Shown here one piece after another: positions 22,651 through 29,168 of a DNA stretch of 29,168 nucleotides (its first letter is position 1; every line of letters begins with the position of its first letter). Source of the DNA: CAZEPJ01 sp964514105 (GTDB lineage Bacteria; Desulfobacterota; Desulfocorpusculales; Desulfocorpusculum). Position numbers and translations under genes: made by a program. The DNA lies in contig CAZEPJ010000055.1 in NCBI GenBank assembly GCA_964514105.1, positions 1 through 29,168 of the forward strand, read 5' to 3'. The notes under the pieces were generated by a model. That model did not search any database. It had not been told where the DNA came from and was given only the letters and a program-made list of their open reading frames with translations.

Positions 22651-24288
22651 TCAGCGGCGCCAGACCTGCCTTCCCGGGGCCGTCCTGGCCAGTTCCACCA
22701 GGCCTCCGGGCCCGAAACGGTCGACCTTGAGCCCTCCCCCCAGCCGCGGGAACTCGTCGATCACCAGCAGCTCGTCCGGCAGCTTGAAGGGGGCCACCTT
22801 CCCGTCCAGGAAGGCCCGCACCCCCTCCAGGGTGACCCCTTCCGTCCCGGCTTCGAGCTTGACGCAGGCGCAGATCGACTCTCCCAGGACCGGGTTGGGC
22901 GTGCCCACGACGCACGCCTCCAGCACCCCCGGGCACTGGACCAGCAGCATCTCGATCTCCGAGGGAATGATCTTGAATCCCCCCCGGTTGATGCACTCCT
23001 TGATGCGCCCCAGGATCCGGAAACACCCCCCGGCGTCGCGAGCCGCCAGGTCGCCCGTGTGGAGCCAGCCGTCGCGGATCTGCAGGGCGGTCTCCCGGGG
23101 GTTCTTCCAGTAGCCCCTCGTGACGTGCCAGCCCGAGAGGAGCAGCTCGCCGGGCTCCCCCGCCGCCTTTTCCACCCCCGTCAGGGGGTCCGCCACCTTG
23201 GCCCGGGTCCCCTGAAGGGGAAACCCGATTGACGTTTCGCGCACCGCCAGGGGGGACCCGTACGGGAGGATGATGGAGAGGCCCGGCCCCACCTCCGACG
23301 CCCCCAGAAACGAAGAGATGTAGATCCCCATCTCCTCCTCCACCCGCGTGATCAGGTTGGCCGGGGCGATCTGGCCGGCGATGAGACCGGCGCGGAGGGA
23401 CGACAGGTCGTACTTGCGCCGTCTGGGATGGGTCAGCTCCAGGATGTAATGCGCAGGCGCAGCGAGTTGGAGGGTCACACGCTCGCGCTCGATCAGCTCG
23501 AAGGCCCCCTCGGCGGAGAACTGCCCCATGAGGATCACCGTGGCGCCCAGGACAAACGGCTGGACGAGAAGGGCCCCGCATCCGTACGAGTGGGCCATGG
23601 CCAGGAAGCCGATGAAGACATCGTCCTGGATCGCGTCCACGCCCAGGGAGTACGACCACCCTGCCCGGACCACCTGGGATTGAGCGATCATGGCGCCCTT
23701 GGGGCGCCCCGTGGTCCCGGACGTGTAGAGCAACATGGAGAGATCCGACGGTCCGGCACGACCGTCTGGGTCCGGGGCGTCGTCTCCCCCGAGGTCATCG
23801 AACCAAAGGACGCCCGCCTCCTTGTTGCTACCGCGCCCATCCGCCGGGACGGCCACCACCCACTTGAGATGGGGCATGGGGCCGAGGCCCTTGACCGCAT
23901 CCAGGTAGTCGAACCCTCGCCACTCCTGGAAGAGAAATACCGCCCTGGCCTCCGAATCCTCCAGGATGAAGCGGGCCTCCCTCTCCCGGTAATTGGGGTT
24001 GAGCCACGCCACGATCACACCGAGCTTCTGCAGGGCGTAAAACGCGACCACCAGCTCCACCGAGTTGGGCATGTACACCGCCGCCACATCCCCCCTGCGC
24101 AGGCCGATCCGCTCCAAGCCGGCCGCCAGTCGCACGCTGCGATCCAGGACCTCGGAGAAGGTGAGCCGCTGCGACCCGCACACTACCGCGACCTTGGCCG
24201 GAAGCCTCCGGGCAGCCTGCTGCAGGACCTCCCAGACCGTCTGCCGGCTCAACTCGTCGTAGATCTTGAGAATCTGTCCGGGCTCCAT
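22651..24288 (-). CDS. AMP-forming acyl-CoA ligase, possibly aryl- or alicyclic-CoA ligase
   Basis: The 545-residue protein is an ANL-family adenylating enzyme: acid + ATP + CoA gives acyl-CoA + AMP + PPi. Motifs in order are A3 LLYTSGTTGRPKGA (187-200), A5 FLGASEVGPG, A7 GWLHTGDLA, A8 GRIKECINRGGFKIIPSEIE and an unusual A10 PRLGGGLKVDR. In A10 the lysine is one residue further from the proline than in the common PX4GK motif. Lying directly before reductase genes, it probably makes the reductase substrate, for example 4-hydroxybenzoyl-CoA. Its sequence style also resembles cyclohexanecarboxylate-type ligases, and substrate cannot be read off. The ATG at 24288 follows GAGAGGGGGG. A small hairpin (CCCCGG, 24298-24303, with 24308-24313) sits just upstream of that site. 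Confidence 0.85.
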   Translation of the reverse strand: MEPGQILKIYDELSRQTVWEVLQQAARRLPAKVAVVCGSQRLTFSEVLDRSVRLAAGLERIGLRRGDVAAVYMPNSVELVVAFYALQKLGVIVAWLNPNYREREARFILEDSEARAVFLFQEWRGFDYLDAVKGLGPMPHLKWVVAVPADGRGSNKEAGVLWFDDLGGDDAPDPDGRAGPSDLSMLLYTSGTTGRPKGAMIAQSQVVRAGWSYSLGVDAIQDDVFIGFLAMAHSYGCGALLVQPFVLGATVILMGQFSAEGAFELIERERVTLQLAAPAHYILELTHPRRRKYDLSSLRAGLIAGQIAPANLITRVEEEMGIYISSFLGASEVGPGLSIILPYGSPLAVRETSIGFPLQGTRAKVADPLTGVEKAAGEPGELLLSGWHVTRGYWKNPRETALQIRDGWLHTGDLAARDAGGCFRILGRIKECINRGGFKIIPSEIEMLLVQCPGVLEACVVGTPNPVLGESICACVKLEAGTEGVTLEGVRAFLDGKVAPFKLPDELLVIDEFPRLGGGLKVDRFGPGGLVELARTAPGRQVWRR

Positions 24289-24387
24289 CCCCCCTCTCCC
24301 CGGTCCCCCGGGGTCGGAACACATCCGACGCCGGACGGCTCCTCGACCGCGCCCCATCCCGGTGACGCCGCCGGCCCCCAACCCCTG

Positions 24388-24417
24388 GGCCCCACCCCCC
24401 AAGCCGCCGGTGGGGCC
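24388..24417 (-). terminator. Hairpin between rng and the CoA-ligase gene
   Basis: GGCCCCACC (24388-24396) pairs perfectly with GGTGGGGCC (24409-24417) around a 12-nt loop, about 30 bases after the rng stop. There is no T-tract. It may partly separate the housekeeping rng unit from the aromatic cassette, or mark a cleavage site. No clear promoter is seen in the 157-base gap. Confidence 0.4.
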
Positions 24418-24445
24418 ATCCGCTGCGGAATCCCTCGGCCCAGCG

Positions 24446-25969
24446 CTACGGTGCGATCACCTCCACCTGGTCGCGATGAAGCCGGGGGTTGGCCTTGACC
24501 AGGACCCTCCGGTTGAGCCGGGCTTCCAGTTCCTCGAGTCCCGCCCGCTCCTCCTCGCACAGGGCATTGGCCACCTCGGGATGGACCTCCACCATGATAT
24601 CCCCCCGCTGGGAGACGGGGTTGTGGGCCAGTTCCCGGCGGACCTCCCGGAGCACGTCGTAGCACAGGGTCGTCGTCGACTTGATCCAGCCCTGTCCCTC
24701 GCAGTAGGGGCACGGGTCGCACAGCTGGCGCCCGATCCCCTCCTTCACCCGCTTGCGGGTCATCTGGACCAATCCCAACTCCGAGATCTTGAGGATGTTG
24801 GTCCGGCTGCGGTCCTTCTTCAGGGCATCCTTGAGCGCCTGAAAGACCTGCTCGCGGCTGGATTCCCGCTCCATGTCGATGAAATCGATGATGATGATTC
24901 CCCCCACGTTTCTCAGCCGCAGCTGGTAGGCGATCTCCTTGGCCGCCTCGATGTTGATCTTGAGGATGGTCTCCTCCAGGTTGTGCCGCCCCACGTACCG
25001 GCCCGAGTTCACGTCGATGCTCGTGAGGGCCTCGGTCTCCTCGATGAGGATGTGCCCGCCGGACTTGAGCCAGATCTTCTTCTCCAGGGCCCGGGCGATC
25101 TCCATCTCGATATGGTAGGCGTCGAAGATCGGCTCGTCCTCCTCGTACAGCTGGACCCGGTCGTTGCTCTGGGGGAGATTGGCGTCCAGGAAGGCCAGGA
25201 TCCGCTTGTATTCCGGGGGCGAGTCGATGATCACCCGATCCACCTCGCCGACCATGAGGTCGCGCACGGCCCGCAGCGTGATATCCAGATCGGCGTACAG
25301 GAGCCGGGGGATGGGACCCCGCCGGGTGTTGCGTTCGATCCCCTCCCAGACCTGGATGAGGAACTCCATCTCGGCCTTGATCTCCTCCTCCTGCGTCCCT
25401 TCACTGGCGGTCCGGGCGATGAAGCCGTAGCTCTTGGGGCGAAGCCGCCGGATGATGTCCCGCAGGCGCAGGCGCTCCTTCTCGTGCTGGATGCGCCGGG
25501 AGACGCCTACGTGCTCCACGGTGGGGAGCAGGACCAGGTTCCTCCCGGGCAGGGAGATGTGGGTCGTGGCCCGGGCCCCTTTGGTCCCGATGGGGTCCTT
25601 GGCCACCTGCACCAAGAGCTCCTGCCCCTCGGTGATCAGCTCCTCGATGCTCCGCGGGGGACACCCCTCCCGGCCCGCGCCGTGGTTCTCCCGGTAGTCC
25701 TCCGCGTCGTCGAGGCCGAGGAATTCGCTGTATTCCTTCACCGTGCCCTTGACGTCGGACACGTAGAGGAAGGCCGCCTTGTGCAGGCCGATATCCACGA
25801 AGCAGGCCTGCATCCCCGGCAGCACCTTCACCACCCGCCCGATGTAGATGTTCCCCACCAGGCTGCGGTCGGACTCCCGCTCCACGTACAGCTCGGTGAG
25901 GGTGCCATGCTCCAAGAGGGCCACCCGCGTCTCCCGCGAGGTCACGTTGATCACGAGTTCGGAAGGCAT
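24446..25969 (-). CDS. rng: Ribonuclease G/E-family endoribonuclease
   Basis: RNase G/E trims rRNA 5' ends and cuts mRNA. The 507-residue protein has an S1 RNA-binding domain at about 35-125 with a charged insertion (about 78-110), the 5'-sensor and catalytic parts with the metal-binding D319 (SIDVNSGRYVG) and D362 (IIIIDFIDM), and the Zn-link C420-P-Y-C423-E-G in CDPCPYCEGQG. It lacks the long degradosome tail of RNase E, hence RNase G. The ATG at 25969 has AGGAG 11 bases upstream; a GTG at 25981 overlaps the radical SAM stop (GTGA) but lies directly against that site. The pairing with the radical SAM/DUF2344 gene is a widespread arrangement. Confidence 0.94.
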   Translation of the reverse strand: MPSELVINVTSRETRVALLEHGTLTELYVERESDRSLVGNIYIGRVVKVLPGMQACFVDIGLHKAAFLYVSDVKGTVKEYSEFLGLDDAEDYRENHGAGREGCPPRSIEELITEGQELLVQVAKDPIGTKGARATTHISLPGRNLVLLPTVEHVGVSRRIQHEKERLRLRDIIRRLRPKSYGFIARTASEGTQEEEIKAEMEFLIQVWEGIERNTRRGPIPRLLYADLDITLRAVRDLMVGEVDRVIIDSPPEYKRILAFLDANLPQSNDRVQLYEEDEPIFDAYHIEMEIARALEKKIWLKSGGHILIEETEALTSIDVNSGRYVGRHNLEETILKINIEAAKEIAYQLRLRNVGGIIIIDFIDMERESSREQVFQALKDALKKDRSRTNILKISELGLVQMTRKRVKEGIGRQLCDPCPYCEGQGWIKSTTTLCYDVLREVRRELAHNPVSQRGDIMVEVHPEVANALCEEERAGLEELEARLNRRVLVKANPRLHRDQVEVIAP

Positions 25970-25977
25970 GCCGATCG

Positions 25978-28602
25978 TCACTCCTTTCCACCCATGGTCC
26001 GACCCTGGTCCTGTGCCAGCTGTTCCAGGCCATGGAGGAACTCCACGCGGACCTTGGTGACCCTCAAGCGCCTCACCGTGGGCTCATCCACCCCGAGGAT
26101 CGCCCCCAGCAGCTCCAGGAGGCGGATCCCGCCGTCGGGAGCGTTCAAGACGAGGAGGCTCAAGGCACCCGGCCCGACCATCTCCAGGGCCTCCACGTGC
26201 GGCCGTGCGTCGATCTCCTGCGCCTTGCCGCCATCCTTGCGCACCCGGCGGATCATGAAGGTGGGCGCCTCCCGGAACGCCCGGACCCTGGCCGCCAGGG
26301 CCTCCCCGGCGGGGCCCGTCCCCGGCGGGATCCCCACGTCGTAGGCCACGCGGGTTCGCATCCGAAACAGCGACGGCGAGCGCAGGGGGACCTCCGTGCA
26401 CGCCATGGGTACGATCCCCTCCGGGAACACGCCCTGCAAGGCCCCCAGGATCCGAGAGGCATCGACCTCGCCGAAGGTCTCGAAATCGAGATACTCGGTC
26501 AGGCTCTCCACGCCCACCGGGAGGGCGGGCCCGAAATCGATGCGGGGCATGGGGTGAAAGCCCTGGGAGAAGCGAAGGGGGACCCCTGCCCGCCGCAGGG
26601 CGCGGACCACGACGCTGTTCAACTCCAGGTGGCTCAGGAACCGGGCCGCACCCACCTTGGTGTACCCGAGCCGAAACCGCCTGTGGATGTCCCGCCCCTT
26701 GGCGCGATGATACACCCCCTGGTACGCCTTCATGCCGGGAAACAGGGGCAGCGGGGCCCCCCGCTCCCGCAGGACCAGCTGCAGGCCCTCCTGGCCGCAC
26801 ACGGCGCACCCCTGACAGCTCCCCTCCCGGCAGTCCGGCGTCCGCTGCCCCGCCAGGGCCCTTCGGTACTCCTCCAGCAGGTATTCCTCGCAGACCCCCA
26901 TGTCCAGATGCGCCCAGGGCAGGACGCTGCCGGGCCGCACCTCCCGCGTGGCGTATGCCTCCAGGGGGAACCCGCAGCCGCAGAACGCCTCCTCCCAGGC
27001 ATCCAGGCGCACCTGCTCGCTCCATCCGTCGAACTTGCAGCCCATTGCGTGGGCCCGCTCCAGGACCTCCCCAAGGCGCCGATCCCCGCGGGAGAACGCC
27101 CCCTCCAGCAGGCTCAACCGCGGCTCCTGCCACTTCACCTGGATCCCCGGTCGCCTGAGGGCCCTGCGGAGCCAGTTCAGCCGCCCCCGGGTCTCGGCCA
27201 CGGAGAGCTGGCGGGCCCACTGAAAGGGCGTGTGCGGTTTGGGGACGAAGGTCGAGAGGCTCACGTTGAGTCGCATCCGCCCCCGGCCCGAGCGGTTTTC
27301 CCGGAGGATGCGCTCGCACAGGGCGACGATCCCTTCCAGGTCCTCCTGGGTCTCCGTGGGAAGCCCGATCATGAAATAGAGCTTGAGGGACAGCCACCCC
27401 TGGGCGTACACCCTTCGGGCGGTCTCCAGGACCTCTGCCTCCGTGACGTCCTTGTTGATCACCCGGCGCAGCCGCTCGGTGCCCGCCTCGGGGGCCACGG
27501 TGATGCCCGTCTTGCGGACCTCCTTGATCATGGCCATGATCTCGTCCGAAAGGCTGCCGATGCGCAGGGAGGGAAGGGAGACGGCAACCTTCTCGGGGCC
27601 GTAGCGCGCCATGAGGCCTCCCAGCAGGTCCGTGATGGTGCTGTAGTCCCCCGAACTGAGGGAGAGCAAGGAGAGCTCCTCGTACCCCGTCTCCCGCAGG
27701 GACCGGTCTGCCAGATCCAGGATCCGCGCCGGGCTTCGCTCCCGCACGGGACGGTACGTGAAACCCGCTTGGCAGAAGCGGCACCCCCGCGTGCAGCCCC
27801 GGGCGATCTCCAGGCTCACCCGATCGTGTATCACCTGGGTGTACGGGACGATCCCCTTGGACGGGTACTGGAGGGGGTCCAGCCCGGATGCGATGCGACG
27901 CCTCACGGCCTCGTACCCGGGCAGACGGTTCTCCCGGGACGTCACCTCGCCGTCAGGACCGTACAGGATGTGGAAGAAGCCGGGCACGTACACGCCCTCG
28001 ATGCGGGCCAGGCCCTCCAGGAGGCGCTCTCGATGCCATCGCCCCCCCTTGGCCCGCAGCAGGAGATCCACCATCTCCTCCACCGCCTCCTCGCCGTCCC
28101 CGATGAGGAAGGCATCCACGAACGGGGTCAGGGGCTCGGGGTTGACCGCGCACGGCCCTCCGGCCATCACCAGGGGGAAGGCCCCCGCCCGGTCGCGGGA
28201 CCGCAGGGCCACTCCGCCCAGATCCAACATGTGCAAGACGTTGGAGTAGCCCATCTCGTACGGAATGGAGAATCCGAGCACGTCGAACGCGCAAAGGGGC
28301 AGGCGCGACTCCTGGGAGAACAGGGGGAGGCCCTCCCGGCGCATCAAGGCCTCCATGTCGGGCCACGGGCAGAAGAATCGCTCCGCTGCCACCTCTTTCC
28401 GGCGATTGAGGATGTGGTAAAGGATGCGGAACCCCATATGGGACATCCCCACCTCGTACACGTCCGGAAACGCCAAGGCAAAGCGCAGGGCCGCCCGCTC
28501 CGTGTCCTTGCGCACGGCGTTCACCTCGTTGCCCAGGTAGCGGCTGGGCTTGCTCACCTGGGCGAGCAGCCCGTCGACGATCGCGGCCAAGTCCACCGTC
28601 AT
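25978..28602 (-). CDS. B12-binding radical SAM protein fused to DUF2344 (TIGR03960/TIGR03936 type)
   Basis: The 874-residue protein fuses two units that are separate in some bacteria. Residues of about 20-200 form a cobalamin-binding-like domain. The radical SAM core follows with C270-x3-C274-x2-C277 (ARGCTRGCRFCQAGF). A cysteine cluster CREGSCQGCAVC (C591, C596, C599, C602) precedes the DUF2344 domain from about residue 642 (RFRLGYTKVGAARFLSHLEL, then SQGFHPMPRIDFGPALP). The family is almost always next to rng, and the reaction is not known to me; an RNA- or ribosome-related modification is a guess from context. GGGGAGA lies about eight bases before the ATG. A terminator (28621-28653) stands directly upstream, so its promoter is not obvious. 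Confidence 0.92.
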   Translation of the reverse strand: MTVDLAAIVDGLLAQVSKPSRYLGNEVNAVRKDTERAALRFALAFPDVYEVGMSHMGFRILYHILNRRKEVAAERFFCPWPDMEALMRREGLPLFSQESRLPLCAFDVLGFSIPYEMGYSNVLHMLDLGGVALRSRDRAGAFPLVMAGGPCAVNPEPLTPFVDAFLIGDGEEAVEEMVDLLLRAKGGRWHRERLLEGLARIEGVYVPGFFHILYGPDGEVTSRENRLPGYEAVRRRIASGLDPLQYPSKGIVPYTQVIHDRVSLEIARGCTRGCRFCQAGFTYRPVRERSPARILDLADRSLRETGYEELSLLSLSSGDYSTITDLLGGLMARYGPEKVAVSLPSLRIGSLSDEIMAMIKEVRKTGITVAPEAGTERLRRVINKDVTEAEVLETARRVYAQGWLSLKLYFMIGLPTETQEDLEGIVALCERILRENRSGRGRMRLNVSLSTFVPKPHTPFQWARQLSVAETRGRLNWLRRALRRPGIQVKWQEPRLSLLEGAFSRGDRRLGEVLERAHAMGCKFDGWSEQVRLDAWEEAFCGCGFPLEAYATREVRPGSVLPWAHLDMGVCEEYLLEEYRRALAGQRTPDCREGSCQGCAVCGQEGLQLVLRERGAPLPLFPGMKAYQGVYHRAKGRDIHRRFRLGYTKVGAARFLSHLELNSVVVRALRRAGVPLRFSQGFHPMPRIDFGPALPVGVESLTEYLDFETFGEVDASRILGALQGVFPEGIVPMACTEVPLRSPSLFRMRTRVAYDVGIPPGTGPAGEALAARVRAFREAPTFMIRRVRKDGGKAQEIDARPHVEALEMVGPGALSLLVLNAPDGGIRLLELLGAILGVDEPTVRRLRVTKVRVEFLHGLEQLAQDQGRTMGGKE

Positions 28603-28620
28603 GCCCCGCTCTCCCCTTCA

Positions 28621-28653
28621 AACAAAGACGCCCGAGGGAAGGACCCTCGGGCG
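28621..28653 (-). terminator. Intrinsic terminator after rpoZ
   Basis: A 10-bp stem (28629-28638 with 28644-28653; the inner arm reads GCCCGAGGG on the plus strand) with a 5-nt loop is followed on the minus strand by TCTTTGTTTG. It begins 22 bases after the rpoZ stop. This is the only hairpin in the window with a real T-rich tail. Confidence 0.88.
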
Positions 28654-28675
28654 CCGGCGCCGCCGCGGCGTCAAG

Positions 28676-29080
28676 CTAGTCCCGGTCGTCATCCTCCTGT
28701 TCGTCGCCCTCTGCCTCGCCCTCCATGATCTCATGGAAGCCGTCATCGGGAAGGCTCTCCAGCTCGCGCAGCTCCTCCAGGGATCCCCGCGGCTCCATCC
28801 GATCCACAATCACCTCCTCGATGGCGGTGGCCAGGATGGCCTCATCGGAGTCCCCCGGGGGCCCTGTGGCCTCGGAGGCCTGTGGGCGGGAGGGATCCAG
28901 CAAGGGCCTCACCTTCCTGGTTGCGATCTCCCGCAGGGCCACCACCACATCGCGGTTCCTGGCCGGCACCATGGGCTTGGATCCCTCCATGATCTGCCGG
29001 GTTCGCCGCACGGCCGTCTGCACCAGCATGAATCGGTTGGAAACTTGCTCCACGCAGTCCTCTATGGTCACTCGAGCCAT
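28676..29080 (-). CDS. rpoZ: RNA polymerase omega subunit
   Basis: Omega helps assemble and stabilise the beta-prime subunit. The 134-residue protein starts MARVTIEDCVEQVSNRFMLV and has the family core to about residue 65, including ARNRDVVVALREIATRKV. The C-terminal half is a long acidic extension ending GEAEGDEQEDDDRD, well beyond the 70-90 residues of many omegas. AAGGATAAGGA lies just before the ATG. It has its own consensus promoter and terminator and so forms a single-gene unit. Confidence 0.93.
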   Translation of the reverse strand: MARVTIEDCVEQVSNRFMLVQTAVRRTRQIMEGSKPMVPARNRDVVVALREIATRKVRPLLDPSRPQASEATGPPGDSDEAILATAIEEVIVDRMEPRGSLEELRELESLPDDGFHEIMEGEAEGDEQEDDDRD

Positions 29081-29124
29081 GGTCCTTATCCTTCGACGCC
29101 TGTTTTTTGGCCGATAGTCCTTTG

Positions 29125-29152
29125 ATTATAGAGTATTGGCCCTCCTTGTCAA
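29125..29152 (-). promoter_or_regulatory. rpoZ: Consensus sigma-70 promoter for rpoZ
   Basis: On the minus strand a perfect TTGACA (29147-29152) and a perfect TATAAT (29125-29130) are spaced by 16 bp. The transcript would begin near 29118, about 38 nt before the rpoZ start. Confidence 0.87.
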
Positions 29153-29168
29153 GCGGCGTCTTCGCCCG

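Noticed and set aside
26032..28728. 898-residue plus-strand frame opposite the radical SAM gene
   Set aside because: It is a complementary-frame shadow of a protein with clear CxxxCxxC and DUF2344 motifs.
1..29168. Mobile elements, CRISPR arrays, tRNAs, rRNAs, attachment sites
   Set aside because: No transposase, integrase, direct-repeat array, or tRNA/rRNA-like sequence was recognised on either strand.

Overview
The window is 29 kb of high-GC bacterial chromosome, almost all of it coding and with no mobile element, tRNA, rRNA or CRISPR array visible. Two gene orders point to a deltaproteobacterium-like organism (Desulfobacterota or a relative): zapB-zapA-[gap]-rny, and a TIGR03960-type radical SAM gene with rng near rplU-rpmA-obgE-proB-proA-nadD-rsfS. 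Genes for handling aromatic CoA thioesters suggest an anaerobic or facultative life style. The taxon is inferred from gene order and was not checked by any search.

Layout. (1) 1-2838, plus strand: a consensus promoter, a ZapB-like coiled-coil protein, ZapA, a long gap that may hold 6S RNA, RNase Y, and a UUCG-capped hairpin between convergent genes. (2) 2846-5390, minus: fructose-1,6-bisphosphatase, preceded by a FecR-domain lipoprotein gene. (3) 5622-7468, plus: a consensus promoter driving a thiolase and its zinc-ribbon/OB-fold (DUF35) partner, ended by a strong hairpin. (4) 7658-9475, plus: an ECF sigma factor, a zinc-finger membrane anti-sigma factor and an exported protein built of exact 18-residue repeats. 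(5) 9509-28602, minus: one continuous run of 18 genes. In transcription order these are radical SAM/DUF2344, rng, an acyl-CoA ligase, three subunits of a 4-hydroxybenzoyl-CoA reductase-like enzyme (beta, gamma, alpha), rplU, rpmA, obgE, proB, proA, nadD, rsfS, comF, a MinD/ParA-like ATPase, a degenerate J-domain/RodZ-type HTH protein, a GNAT acetyltransferase and AcuA. (6) 28621-29152, minus: rpoZ with its own consensus promoter and an intrinsic terminator.

How it fits together. Most of the minus-strand run is housekeeping: RNA decay, the ribosome and its assembly, proline and NAD synthesis. The ligase-reductase cassette sits between rng and rplU, where related genomes usually have no such genes. 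It would activate an aromatic acid to its CoA thioester and reductively remove a para-hydroxyl group, feeding the benzoyl-CoA pathway. The thiolase/DUF35 pair could act further along a CoA-thioester pathway, but the sequence does not show its substrate. AcuA belongs to a family that acetylates acyl-CoA synthetases, so it could in principle control the ligase. The most interesting points are the reductase cassette with its exactly spaced extra Fe-S cysteines, the rplU promoter whose -35 box contains the stop codon of the catalytic subunit gene, the 18-residue-repeat protein of the ECF module, and the J-domain protein that has lost its HPD motif.
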